Part shown: piece after piece, positions 37,950 through 50,332 of the stretch
Numbering within the stretch: the stretch's first letter is position 1
Layout: each line of letters opens with the position of its first letter
NCBI GenBank assembly: GCA_014706385.1
Contig: JACGZH010000009.1
Span: 992,001-1,056,000, forward strand
Direction: 5' to 3'
From: Phaffia rhodozyma
Lineage: Eukaryota > Basidiomycota > Tremellomycetes > Cystofilobasidiales > Mrakiaceae
Length of the DNA: 64,000 nt
Notes under the pieces: model-generated
Databases searched by the model: none
What the model saw: the letters and a program-made list of their open reading frames with translations, nothing else
Told to the model about the DNA's origin: nothing
Position numbers and translations under genes: made by a program

Positions 37950-39744
37950 TTTTGATGTGAAGGAGAAGAAATTCGATGTTCAAGAATGATTGGCTGGCTA
38001 GAGAAGAGAGGGGAACGAAAAAGAGGGACCTGTTGATCGAGAACGAAACCCCCGAGGTCAGGAATGTTAGCGTTTTGCTTCTCTTTCTTTCTCTACCCAT
38101 ATACCAATCTTGTGCACCGTCCTCACAGCCCCTGGTCTTCCCCAAACAACATCTACAGACTCCTGGTATCCTTTTCTATGAAGCACATAATCCTTTCCGA
38201 GAAGGAAGAAGAACAGTTGTTGAGGAGGACGTTTCCGCTACTTCAAGCTGTGAGAACGGCATATCTCATCCCTTCTTTCTCCCTCCTCTGGTACGTGTTC
38301 AGGCGATCCAAGCTGACAACAGCCTAGGCCGGACGGAATCCCCCATCTGAACACACGACCCGGAAAGTGCACCTGTCCTACTCTCCTTGGCCATCTCTTC
38401 TCATCCATTGTCCGTCGGATCTTCTCATCGATCAAAAGCCTTCCTTTCTCTCCTCTCTGGCTGATGATGTATGATGAAATAATCCTTCGGAAGTGGAAGG
38501 GAAATGAAAGGCAGAAGGGTTGGGGAAACAAAGATTGAAAGGAAGACAATAAAGAACACTGACAGTAGGGGCCTATAGAGTTCAACGAGGATTTCTTCTT
38601 TGAAGGACTTTGAGGCAAGCGGTCAAATGATAAGTCTGTCTGAAAGCGAGAGTGTGTATGTCGTTATCTGTATGTGATAGAGGGAAGGCGTGAAGGTGGA
38701 GAAAGAGGGAGAGAGGCGCAAAGTTAGGAAGTGAACGCAGAGAAACGGAAGAGGGAAGAAGAAGACCGGTGTGGTGGCAGGGGCCGGGGTTTGGTTACGA
38801 TGTGGCGTTGAGGACAGCATTTGCTGGTTACGATTTTCCCTTTCTGAGCCTAATCACTTCTAATTGTCAATCAGTCAACAAAGATCTAGACATATCACGT
38901 GCCGGATGAAGCGGAGAGATTAAGATCATAAACATCAGATACAGGATGCGCGATCTCAGATAGCTATTTCCAAGCAGGCTAATCTCGGGAATCGGAAGCT
39001 TAGCTAAGATGGAAAAGCAGGAGAGGAAAAGGGAGGAGGGGAAGGGAGGAGGGGAAGGGAGGAGGGGAAGGGAGGAGGGGAAGGGAGGAGGGGAAGGGAG
39101 GAGGGGAAGGGAGGAGGGGAAGGGAGGAGGGGAAGGGAGGAGGGGAAGGGAAGGGAAAGGAAAGGGCGAGAGGAAGATGTGTAGAGGTATGGGGAGAGCG
39201 AGGGTGAAGAAAGTACGCAAAGGGAAGAAGGAAAAGGTAGACAGCCGGACCTCAAAAAGAAATCGAAGAGTAAGCCTACAATAACGATGAGTACGTACAG
39301 AACCGGGATAGAGTAGAGCCAAAAGAAATTAAGGAAAATCTAGGCTTGATGGCAGGCGACCGTGGAGAGATTGTAGATGACGAACGCAACGACAAAATTG
39401 TCTGTCGATCATAGTTTGGATAAGGCAAAAGAGGTGGAAGGATGGCCGGGGAAGTGAAGGGAAGTTGATGGAGGGAGCAAGAGACAGATACACTTGAGGT
39501 AGAATACGAGACCCAAAGCAGACAGAAGAGTAGAAAGAAGGAAGACAAAAAATAGGAACACGCATGGTGGAAAGGAGTTAAGGGGTCGAAGCGGTGAAGC
39601 TGAGAAAGGATAATCCAAAGATGTTGAGGGAAATATGAGAATTTCAAAAGGATAAGAGAGAATAGATGATAGGTCTACTATGGAAAGATTGCAGTAGACG
39701 CAAAGGTAGCAGAATAGTTAAAAGTGAACTTCTCTACCGGTTTT
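37950..39744. other. Intergenic region between PP1 copy B and DHH1
   Basis: Both neighbours are on the minus strand, so this holds the PP1-B promoter and the DHH1 3' flank. Open frames on both strands at about 38060-38620 (for example a + frame with KEEEQLLRRTFPLLQAVRTA) have no recognisable domain, and I cannot decide a gene. The polypurine minisatellite at 39031-39147 is listed separately. Confidence 0.4.
39031..39147 (+). repeat. Nine tandem copies of a 13-bp polypurine unit (GGGAGGAGGGGAA)
   Basis: Nine essentially perfect head-to-tail units, followed by related GGGAA/GGAAA sequence to about 39167. The strand is all purine with runs of three and four G every few bases, so it can in principle form a triplex or G-quadruplex. 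It lies between two minus-strand genes and is not coding in a supported frame. Confidence 0.92.
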
Positions 39745-41721
39745 CTACTGACTTGGAGGAGGAGGAAGTTGCCGCGATCCGTTCGATGGACCCCTCGGTC
39801 CATTGCTGTTTCCCCGCTGCTGATTTTGTTGACCTTGTTGCCGATGTCTATCCTGCTCCTGGCTCTGCTCTTTGATCTGGCGCTGCTGCTGCGGCGGCGG
39901 CTGCTGCTGCTGCTGCTGTTGGGGAGGCACATCCATTTGAATGGCTGAAGGCGCAACATAGAGCCTGGCATCGATCACGCTTGGCACAGGCTGGATCTCT
40001 GTACCAAGTTCCTGCTCAATTCGATATAGATTGAATCTATCCTCATATGTGAGCAAGTTGATAGCTAGACCGAGATGACCAAACCGGCCAGATCGACCAA
40101 TTCGATGGAGGTATGTCTCAGCCGTTTTGGGGAAGTCAAAGTTGATCACCACGTTGACAGCTTGGATATCGATACCTCTGGTCAAAAGATCAGAGCAGAC
40201 CAAATTTCGACAGACACCCTGTCTGAAGTCATGGAACACTCTGTTTCGGTGAGCCTGAAGCATCTTGGCATGTGAGTAGAAGCACGAATAGCCAAGCTCA
40301 GTGATCTTTTTGGCAAGCAGCTCCACTCGGTTCGTAGAATTACAGAAGATGATAGACTGGTTGATTTGAAGCTGTGTGGGATACAATAAGAGTGACCAAA
40401 CCACGGTAATTAGACCTATCCAGGACATAGACATAGTGATGAGATCAAGAACAAACCTTTGAGAAGAGCGTGTTAAGACAGTGAACCTTTTGTCGTTCCT
40501 CGACAAAGGCGTAGTATTGGGTCACTCCACGAAGAGTAAGCTCTTCCATCAAATTGATCTCATGAGGCTGCACCATATGCTTGTCCTATGTATAGTTGGT
40601 GATATGACACGAAAAGAAGGGGTTTGAGCAAACCGCCATCGAGACAGATTTCGACGTGTAACTATCGCACATTAGCGCAGCAAACGAGGTCAAAGACTAA
40701 CCTTAAAGTCCTTGACGATGAGAGGGAAGGTAGCAGAGAAAAGCATGACCTGTCTCTCTGGAGGACAGAAGCTTAGTAGCTGCTCCATGACGGGCTGAAA
40801 CTCTGGACTGAGCAATTTGTCGGCCTCGTCCATAACAAACGTTGGGCATTCGCTCAGGTCGGCGATACCCTTACCAGCTAGATCCAATATCCTGCCTGGC
40901 GTACCAACGAGGACGTGAACGGGCTCGGCGAGTCGCATGATATCATCCTTGAGGGTTGTACCTCCAGTAGTCACCATTACGTTGATTCCAAGGTGCTTGC
41001 CTAGAGTTTTGCACACTTGAGACGTCTGCAGGGCAAGCTCTCGGGTGGGCACAAGCAGCAGGGCCTGAATCTTGGGTCGTTTCGGATTCACCCTTTGAAG
41101 GGAAGGAATGGTAAAAGCAGCAGTTTTTCCTGTTCCGTTTTTGGCCTAGAATGAGGATTCGGGGTTAGAAGGTTTCCTCTATCATCACAAAATGTGAACT
41201 AGAATGCAAAACTTACCCTTGCAAGAATGTCTCGTCCAGTGAGAGCAACAGGGATGGCCTCTTCCTGGATAGGACTAGGCTTCTCAAATCCGGCTTCGAA
41301 AATACCCATGAGAAGCTCGCGTTTGAGATTGTAGTCTTCAAAATCACCACCTTTAGTGTTAAGAACATCCTGTACGATCAAATCAAGAGCGGTAGTGTGT
41401 CAGAAGAGCGCATGTAAGATGAGGATAACGAAGATTTAGAAAAGGAAGACATATGAGAGAATGATGGAAAGGGGCGTTGAAAAAAAGAGGAAAATTACCT
41501 CAGTCTGAGGACGAGCGTCTCGCTGAGGCAAGTTAAGCTTCGACTTCCACTCGGAGGATTGGCTTGTTGATGGTACACAACAGATAGATGAAAAACAAAT
41601 CAGCCATTTAAAAACATTCGAGTCTCCGGATGAATAAGTGGCTAGAGGAGAGAGAAGGATAAGAAAAAGAGACGAATCTAGAAGGAAACGAGACGAACCT
41701 TGTTGACGATGATGATGCCAT
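39745..41721 (-). CDS. DHH1: DEAD-box RNA helicase Dhh1/DDX6
   Basis: Dhh1/DDX6 represses translation and promotes decapping in cytoplasmic P-bodies. The ATG lies on a 23-nt exon (41699-41721). Later exons begin with [19 protein letters not shown], then [19 protein letters not shown], a DDX6 hallmark. Helicase motifs in order: Q motif ([13 protein letters not shown]), motif I AKNGTGKT, Ia [10 protein letters not shown], Ib TPGRILD, II DEAD in [15 protein letters not shown], then [22 protein letters not shown] and HRIGRSGR. The C-terminal tail is Gln/Pro-rich (a CAG-type repeat at about 39897-39920) and probably disordered, as in other fungal Dhh1 proteins. The last exon covers 39745 to about 40372, and all introns seen keep frame. 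Confidence 0.95.
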
Positions 41722-42676
41722 TGTCGATAGTTGTAGATAGAAACAGAAGTTTGTGTAGAAAAGATAGTCAAGTCTCGGTAGAGATTGATCAACGGCTGAT
41801 TGTTTGTGAGAGTTTATTCAGAAGATGAGCGTTGCAGATTTAGTCAAGAAGCTGATTTGGCTGAAGAACGAAGGCGACGAGATGGGGATTTTTTTTCTTT
41901 AAACAGATGATGGGTCTATGAAAGTTGAAGACCTCAACTGGGTTGTTTGTTCAGTTTTAGTGATGGTTCAAGCGGACGTTTGAGTTCGGAGGCGATTGTT
42001 TGAGATGACTATCTACTTGTCTGGATGGTTCGAAAGTAGATGGATCCAGAGAGCGTTGCTTTCGATGCGATGGGGGGAGTGGTGGAAAGGGTAAAAGATT
42101 GGAGGAAGCGTTTAGGCGGAAATTGTGTGGAAAAAGTATTAAGAAAAATAAGAGACCGTATTAAAGAGATATAGTCAAAGTATGATGTTTTGAACATCAA
42201 ACGACCCCTTGTGGGCCGTACGAAAAATAGAATAACGCAAAGTGAGGACATTCATATATAGAGAAAATAACAGGCAAGACAATGATGGATAAGACAGAAC
42301 AAAGATACAAGTTAGATGTAAATCTTGTGTATGCAGACGATCCGACTTGGACTGAAGGGGAAATGAAAGGAGTGTGAATGATGGAATGAGTGTAACAAGC
42401 AACATGTGAAAAAGAGTCGAGTTGAGATAATGATGCAGCAGAGTTGGAACAGGATGGGAAGGACATATGAAAACAAACAGAAAGAAGAGGCTATGGACTA
42501 CCAAGAGAGAGGTGAATTATAAAGAAAGCAACAGTAAACAAGGAAAAGAAGCCAGAAGCAGTAAAGTCCAGATGCAATTGAGAAGAGAGGGAGGAAGGTC
42601 CTCAAGAAAAGAATGAAGAACGAAGCAAGGAGAAAACAAGATATTTGGTATGGTATGGTATAGTATAGGGCGTCTC
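41722..42676. other. Intergenic region upstream of DHH1
   Basis: Holds the DHH1 promoter and the 3' flank of the next minus-strand gene. There is a short GGTAT repeat near 42645-42665. No supported reading frame. Confidence 0.5.
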
Positions 42677-45600
42677 TCAACGAAGGCCTCTCAGACTCCT
42701 TCCTCTGGCCATCAATCTGTTTTCCCCTTCACCCTCTCCTCTTGAGATGCTGTTCCTAGGTCTCATGTCAGGATCTCGAAGTGTGCCTCCACCAAGTAGT
42801 CTCCCAGCTAGACCACTCATACTATTTCCTTCCGTCGCCTCCTCTCTTTGTCTCACTCCTCGCCTCGGTCTTGGAGGAGGCGCGACGTACTCTGCACGCT
42901 CGCCTAGCGAACGCTCGTAAGCTGGTGGAGGATTTCGATCCAAAGGTAGATCGTTTTCGGACGACATAGTTGATGTCAACGAGAGCAGAGTGTGTGTTGG
43001 AGATGCAGGTATTTGAGAGGCAGATGCCGTCATTGTCGTTGTCACTGAAGAGGAAACTGTTGAACGCTGCGTCGGAGTCCAAGTAAAATTCGAAACTGTC
43101 GTGGGTCCTGGAGGATGAGACGTTCTTATACTAGGGAGGGAAGATCTAGATCGAGTAGTAGGAGGTCGGATATTGCGAAGGAAGGGGGTTGAATCGATAG
43201 CACGAGCCGAAGTGGATAGAGTCGACAAAGGACGATCTGAACGCAAAAATGTTCTCAGGCGGGGTTGAATTCCATGCGCGACGTATTCAGACATGGTAGT
43301 AGCCGTCGTCGTCGTAGGCAAGGTTTCAGATTCTGATGGAGTTGAAAGAGGAGGAACGGTTGAACATCGAGTCCCTCTCATCACCGGGTTGTTCGTTTGA
43401 TCCGTCGTACCTCCAGAAGTACTCAGCCTTCTCCTAGACCGATTGGACCGACTTCGAGTCAAGGTCATTCCCCTTCCTTCACCAACAAACTCTCCATTGA
43501 CAACAGGCAAAGTGGAAGCAGACGAAGGGGCTGCTATGAACCCTTCAAACAATCCTCTCCCAAGCTCAAATAACCCTGGAACATTTCTGAGAGGATCTTC
43601 TCCGGCCCTGCTCTCATGAGTACCGCTCATTCCTGATGTCGATAGGCTAGAGATTGGGTCTGTGATCACCGAGGAGGATTGAAAAACATCTGGAGGAATA
43701 AGTTGTGAAACTTGAGACGTTCTCAAGCAGTCAGAAACGGGATGAGCTTCGGGATCAACATTCGGGATTTCTACGGGTGGAAAAGAAGTTGTGAGAGGCA
43801 TGGGAGAGAGTCGTTCTGATGCAGTTGTGATAGGCGTGGGTAATCCAGACGAAAGCCTGTTGTTTGGAGGCTGCGAGAGACTAGTTGAACTGGAAGCGTT
43901 CGATGAGTTTCGTGTTCTTCCGATGCGCGCCGATGTGGGCGCGAATGGTGCCGTAGAACTCCTAGGAGTCCTTCTGAGAGCGATTGGAATATCTTCATCG
44001 TCCTGAACAGTCTGAATAAGTGAATGTTGAGAAGGTTGTACCGTATCCAAGGCTAGGAGAGAGCTTCGCGATGATACTCTTGAGTCTATTTCAGGTGATG
44101 GTGTCGGAAGAGAGGTATTTGATCGCGCGGTTGAGTAGGACGATGTCGTTTCGGCTAACGAAGAAACGCTCACGCTCTCAGCCGATTCGAGGGGACTAGG
44201 ACCATCGGGTCTTCGACGTCTTCTAGGACGAGGGTTCGAGACGACTCGATTTCTACCGTCAGACTCATCAATTGGCTCTTCAACTGCTTCTTCGCCTTCT
44301 TTCTCCTGCCTATTTTCTGTTTGACGTTCTTCGGTTGTTGGTGAAGAATGATCCCGGCCATGTCCTGTGACTAGCTCTGATATTGATGAGCGAACCGCGC
44401 TATTTCTAGATCGAGTACTTGACGCAGGAGAGGGATTAGCCTGGGCGAGAGCAACAGGTTCCCTGTTGGACCGAGTGGATCGTCTTGTTGCGCCTGCAGC
44501 ACGTCTTCGAGGACGTCCACGAGAAGCAGGACTAGATCCAGATCCGGATGCAGTCGTGGATGTCAGGTTGGAAGAAGTCCGTCGATTTGAGGTTGGCCGA
44601 TCGTCTGGGGTAGCCGATCGGGCAGGCGAAGAAAGACTTGGAAGATGATGAACTGGGGCACTCTGAACGAAAACAAATCGATCGGATTCTCCATTTGGTC
44701 TCGTGTTTCTAGATTTAAAAAAAAATGAAATGACAACAACGCCAGCATCACACCAATCAACTGAAAAGATCTCGCGCGCTTTTTTACAAAGCATAGAAGC
44801 GATCAGAGCTACTCACCCTGCACTTCCTATACTGCCTACATAACCCATTTCCAGCAAGACTCCTAAAGCTTGTGCTAACCTAGGATCCTCCTCTGCTGCC
44901 TCCTCTGCGTCTCCCAAGCGTTGCAGCAAAATGGCTCGATGATTCCCTCCTGGCAGCGCTCCAAAACTTTCTACTGGCTCCCCATGAACGCTCTCCGGTC
45001 TTGACGGAAATGACACCAACGACGGCGCATTCAGATAAGAGAGTGCTGACTGTGTTGGAGATGATGGCCTGCTCGGCGACACGGGACGGGGTGTCTGAGG
45101 TGGGGAAGGTCGAGAGCTAGATGAAGCCCAAGATGGATTGCGGCTAGCTGGAGATCCTATTTGGGTGGGTGAAACAGCAAGAGACGAGGACGAAACCGAA
45201 GGTGGAAAACGGACATCTGGCGCGACGAATCGACCGGAAGGTTGACGAGCTGGTCGCCTTGGTTCTGGATACAACGTAGACGCCGAAGGTCCTAAAGGAG
45301 CGAGCGATGTTGTCCGACGTGACCCAGCATTTGATTCAGCCGCATCAACTCTTCGGCGACGATTGGAAGAGCCAGAAGGACCGGAAGAGATAGGATGAGA
45401 ATCAAGAGCAGAAGAGGAGGGAATAGCGTTGATAGCTAGCTCGAATGTTCGAGACGTCTGGGAAGAGATCGATGGAGCCCGACGGGCAATGACGCGGGAA
45501 GCGCCTGGCTCGATACTTGATGGGACTAGGGGAAAATTGGATGGATGAAATCTGAGATTTCAAACAGGTCACAAGCGCAGTGCGGACATGGAGATTTTAG

Positions 45601-46067
45601 CTTTGCATACCCGACATATCGTTCGAAAGTTCTTTGGCAGGGATTTTTTATACCAGCCATGGGAGAGGATAAGAAACACAGTGTTCAAACCGGAACTCAC
45701 CTATCTGCATGGCCACTCTCGCCTTCATCCTCGCTGTCTTCTCCCCCAGTCTTCATACCCCAAGCCATGACTTCTGAGACGCTTCTTCCTATTCCTCTAA
45801 GCCGACCCATCATGAATACATCGACGAACTTTTCGTCATACCATCGTCTTGAGCCTTGAGTTATAGGTGGTCACAGAAACATAAGAGACACCGCATATGA
45901 AAGAAAGAGGGAAGCAATGTCAACGTTGTCTATCTAAATAGAGATAAATGTGTGGCATAATCAGGCTTACCTCTAGGAAAAGTAGAAGCTAAGGAGTGTA
46001 GAATCGACCGTTCAGTCGCTGTCCATGGCCGGCGTGTTCGTTCCGGAACTATACGACCTTCAACCAT
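42677..46067 (-). CDS. Large disordered Ser/Thr/Pro/Arg-rich protein with a helical N-terminus, unknown function
   Basis: Not recognised. Four exons join in frame: 45971-46067, 45701-45854, 44817-45551 and 42677-44708 (1005 residues). The N-terminus (RRPWTATERSILHSLASTFP followed by RRWYDEKFVDVFMMG) looks helical, with Trp at the start, loosely recalling a Myb/SANT or homeodomain-like fold; that is only a suggestion. Residues ~90-330 and most of the last exon are low-complexity. The segment QRLGDAEEAAEEDPRLAQAL is helical and GVLLEMGYVGSIGSA follows it. Basic patches include RGRPRRRAAGATRR and NPRPRRRRRPDG, compatible with nuclear localisation or nucleic-acid binding. A PPPAYERS motif near the C-terminus could bind a WW domain. 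Confidence 0.7.
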
Positions 46068-46971
46068 TCGTTTCGAGCTTCAATGCGTTTACGTTTATAA
46101 GAAAAAAGCGGCTGGAAATTTGTGAGAGTTGATAGGAGAGGGATAGGATGTAATTGTGATCAAAGCGGGAAGCGAGCCGAGAAGATCGAAAGGCGATTGC
46201 TTCCGATCGGATATCGAAGATGAATGGATATTGTTGAGCGCAGAGAGATTGGGAAGGGCGATGGCTGATATACGAAAAGATATTTTCGATGAGAGGCAAG
46301 AGGTGTCACGATGTCAAAGATAAAGAGAGATATGAGAGAAGTACGGTGGTCAATACGAATCATCATTTTTATCTTTTGAAAAGTAGATGTTCAAGCGAAG
46401 CCGAGCAAGGACGCGAAGTAGTAGATCTCTAGGTCAACCGAGGAATTACACGCGCGGCCAGGCCAAGACACATTAATCCTGCTCTCCGCACACGAGCACG
46501 CAGTATTCGGCAAGGATCATGCATCATAGGGAGAGGTTTATACACACAGAATTAGGCTAGGATAGATCAAAATACATTGACAAAGACAGACATCGTCTTG
46601 AACCCTTTTAAAAGGAGGCTGCAAGTGACGCTTCCGGTCAAGGACCCGACGAGGAGAAATCAGAAGGAACAAAAGAGGGAAAAGTAGATAGAAGGAAGAG
46701 AAAGGAGAACGTTAAGAATTTAGAGAGAATAGTACTAATAAAGAACGATAGAGCAAGACATACCATAGATAGGGATTAGGATGAGATGAAAGATTGTACG
46801 ATAACAAAGAACGCAGAAAAAGAAAAGAAAGTGTAAATAACGGCTACGATAGATGAAAGAGAAACCAAACTTGGCAAAGCAAAGGACCCAAAGATGAAAG
46901 AGATGATCCCAAATTATCATATCAGAAAGATCTGTTCAAGCTTCCTCTTTCCATTCTGTGGAGACACGGTT
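46068..46971. other. Intergenic region between two minus-strand genes
   Basis: Includes the promoter of the gene starting at 46067 and the 3' flank of the CBM48 gene. The region is A/G-rich from 46660 to 46900. No gene or notable motif was seen. Confidence 0.5.
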
Positions 46972-49900
46972 TTACTTTGATCCGAATAACTTTCCAATCC
47001 TTCCAAATAAGCCGCTCTTGCGCTTTTTGACAGCCTCATCTCGCTCTGACGCAGTCCTTTGCGGCTTGGCCGGCGAGCTGGCGGGAGTGCTCTCTGAAGA
47101 CTGAGTGGTAAACCCACTTCCTACATTAGGGTATTGCCCAGGGACATCTCGGATGGACGAGGCAGCTGAGACCGATCTATTCATCGGCTTAGGAGATTTC
47201 AGATGAGAACTCGAGGTGGACAACTCACTAGTTGTCCCTGCAGGCTGTGAGATTGCATGAATGTTCTGAGTCTCAGGGATGGAGAGTGTGCCGGATGCAG
47301 AAGTGGGCAGGCCAGTTGACTTCAATGTAGGAGAAGGGCCAGAGGCAACGACAACAGGGATCGGGACAGCACTGGGAGCAGCGACAGCGGTAGCAGGGAT
47401 CTTGGTGGAAGCTGAGGCCTTGTTCGAATCCAACTCGTTGGTAGACCTCTTCTGATCATGCTGGTGAGAGGACGAATTGGTATCGATAGTAGTGGTAGCA
47501 CTTGAAGTAGTCGGGGCCTTGCTCCAATCAGCATTAGAGCTGTTAGCCCCGATACCCTGCTTCCTCTTGTCATCCTGATCCTCCGCATCTTTTCCTTGCT
47601 TCTCCAACACAGTGGTGCTGGGCTCCATAGCCTTGGGATCACCTGAACCGGCAGGGATGAGAATCTCATCAGTGTTTCTCTCGGAGATATTGGTAGGAAC
47701 ATTGGTAGGATCTTCAGCAGAAGGGTGAGCAGCATTGGCAGAGTTGATTGCCTCGGCAGCAGCTTTAGCATGAGAAGGAAGATCATCTTCATCTTGAGGG
47801 GGGATGTCGAGTTCAGCCGCAGAGGCTGAGGACTGATGCGCAGGATCTTCAAAAGAGGCTCGAGTTGTAGTCTGATCGCCAGTGGACGAAGGAACAATAT
47901 TGGCAGAACTTGCGGTCTTCACAGGATGAGGGACGACAACCAAAGGCTCTTCCTCGATCCTAGGAGACGCGATATGCTCAAAATTTTGCTCACTCGCGGT
48001 AGATGAGAGATTATCATCAAGCACTGAAACATTCGGGGAGGAAAAGGAAGGCGAGAATAAAAAGGCGTCAGCCCTCATTGTATCCGATGACGGTTGGACA
48101 AGCAAATTTTAAGGAAAGAACGCTAATATAAAGAAAGTAAACGCGACAGAATAAGCAAAGTCTTCACCCTTACTCGAATAGTCCGTATCGGCTTCGCTAA
48201 AGCCACTAACTCCCGCAAGCTTATGATCGTCAATATACTCCACCGTCCTCTGTGCGAATGAAATTCAAGGGTGTATAGCGTTTCCGTTGTCGTGAGTTTC
48301 TTGTCAAAAAACGATAATCAACAATGACACATTAAAAAAAGTCACTGACAGTCTCTGACTCGAAATTCTTATCAGCAATCGAGTTAGTGCCCTTGGCTCC
48401 ACCCATGATTGCTCCGAGGCCTGGAGGATAGGATGTATGCTCAGAAGGCGACAACTCTCTTTGCTCAAGCTTGGGAGTCGTCTCTTGCACGGCAGAAGAT
48501 CCGGTTGCAGAGTGCGCTCCGATCCCGGTGACGGCATTCGGATCGTACGGTGTGTTGGAAGCGGAATGGGCGAACGCCTGAGCCGGGGTAGGAACGATGA
48601 CAGTATCCTTGTCAGATCGATCGAATGGAGCGGGAGGAGCAACCGGGGAAGAAGTCGTGCCGACAGTCGAAGTTGATTTTGTAATGTCCGAGATTTCATC
48701 AGACAATGTGGACTTCTTGATATCTTGAGCAGGCGTGACCTCTGTCTCGGTAGACAACGACGTCACGGTAGTCTCCGGAATTACTTGCTCATTCGCATGT
48801 AGGGGAGCCGAGTTTGTCAACTCTGCATCCTTGACTGACTTGGCCGAGGTGATGGAAGCAGGCTTTTGGCTGGGAATGGTTTGGTGGTTGGTGCCGAGCT
48901 CTCGATCTGAGGGAGGCAGCAATGGAATCAACATATGCAACAAACATGTTTCAGAAGATCTAAGCACATGTATTGGGAGAAGAGAACCATTGATTGAGCT
49001 ATGAATATGTACATACTGGACTGATCAATAGCAGAGCTGTCAACAGCGTTCGACGCAACGATAGGTGAATGCACTGGCTCTTCTGTCGTCGCAGGCGCTT
49101 CCGGCGTTCGGTATACGTTGTTCATATTACCCTGTGAATCTACAAGAGGAGGAAGAGCAACCAGCAGACATGGCAGGGACAGTTCCGAAATGTGGTATTA
49201 GTCAAGCCATCTATGTTGTTTATGTTTGTTTATCTGTTTCTGTTTTTCCTTCTTGGAGTTGAGATGAGAGAAACGTACCCCACTCCTTATCTTGATCCTC
49301 CCGAGCCTGCCAATCTAGCGATGGAAAACGGGGTTGGAGTAGATAAGATCAGATTAGAACAAATCAATAGATAGGTGGTCATACCAAGATGATCACTTAC
49401 TTCCATCCACGACTGTGGCCGACATCCCCAGCCCGAGAAAGAATGGCGCAAACTGTCAACGATTGGGCAAATTCCTGCGAGATCAAAAGGAACGCTCACC
49501 ATATTTGAACTCGTAGGCCTTGTTGTATTCGAGTTCCACGACGGCCTCGAACCCGGTTTCGTGTTTCTGGAGATGATGTGTGTTACCTGACCACTGTGAC
49601 CCGGTGTTTCAAGGCCGCGTCGCAGGAAGGGACCCGAAAGAAAAAGAAAGAAAGAGGGCGAATTTCGAACCGACAAAAGAAAGAGAGCCGCGAATTTGAA
49701 ACCTTAGCACCCGGTACTGAGTCCGCTCCGTCGCATCCATCTCTTGATCGTGATAAGCGAAGAGGACAGGTACGCTTGTCAAGACTTACGTTGTCGAAGC
49801 TGCCTGTCACAATGACAGAATGAGGATGAACATCCGGCCTGATCGATGGTCAACGATGCAAAGAAAACGACACCTTGTAAGCTACAGATCGATGATGTGA

Positions 49901-50067
49901 AAGGGGCGGCAAAAGCGGCGAATAACTAAGTGCGGTCGAGAGACAAGAGATAGAATGGGGATAGAGAAGCCAGGCCTCTGAAGCCAGAGAGCCACAACAC
50001 ACACGGATGACGAAAAAAAAATAACGACGCACCAAAAGAACTTTGCAGAATATGTTGAAGAAGCCAT
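46972..50067 (-). CDS. CBM48 / AMPK-beta-like glycogen-binding-domain protein with long disordered tail
   Basis: The N-terminal E-set domain resembles the AMPK-beta/CBM48 family and fungal Crp1/Mdg1-like proteins. The start at 50067 sits on a 35-nt exon (50033-50067). Splicing then gives FFWPDVHPHSVIVTGSFDNW, SGNTHHLQKHETGFEAVVEL, NKAYEFKYVVDGNWQAR and EWDSQGNMNNVY, with small introns between. This is the complete core of the domain, with its Trp and Asn landmarks. About 550 Ser/Thr/Ala-rich residues follow. The final exon is 46972-48023, and the protein ends in a basic segment (KKRKSGLFGRIGKLFGSK) that could form an amphipathic helix. A role in glycogen or cell-wall signalling is plausible from the domain only. 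It shares a 265-base promoter with the next gene. Confidence 0.82.
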
Positions 50068-50332
50068 TGAGCCGAAGAAGCTTGAAGAAGAGAAGCTCAA
50101 GAAAAGACAGAGGCAGGCAAGAGAACAAAAATCGATAGATCTGTTGGATGTAAAAGGTTGGGGATTTATGCTGGTGGTTAGGTGTACTGACGGGGGTTCT
50201 GGACTTTGTGATTATGTAAGCTGCTGCGCGTGTCTATTGCTGACCTCATCTTTGGGACATCGCGCTCATCTTCTGGTTATTCGTTCGTCCATCCCACCCA
50301 AGAGCAATAACCTGGTAGATATCGTTTATCTG

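Noticed and set aside
39004..39255. Coding use of the 13-bp repeat region, or a CRISPR-like array
   Set aside because: The units are contiguous with no spacers, and the translated frames are pure low complexity.
42822..43082. Small frames opposite the disordered gene
   Set aside because: Shadows of a repetitive coding strand.
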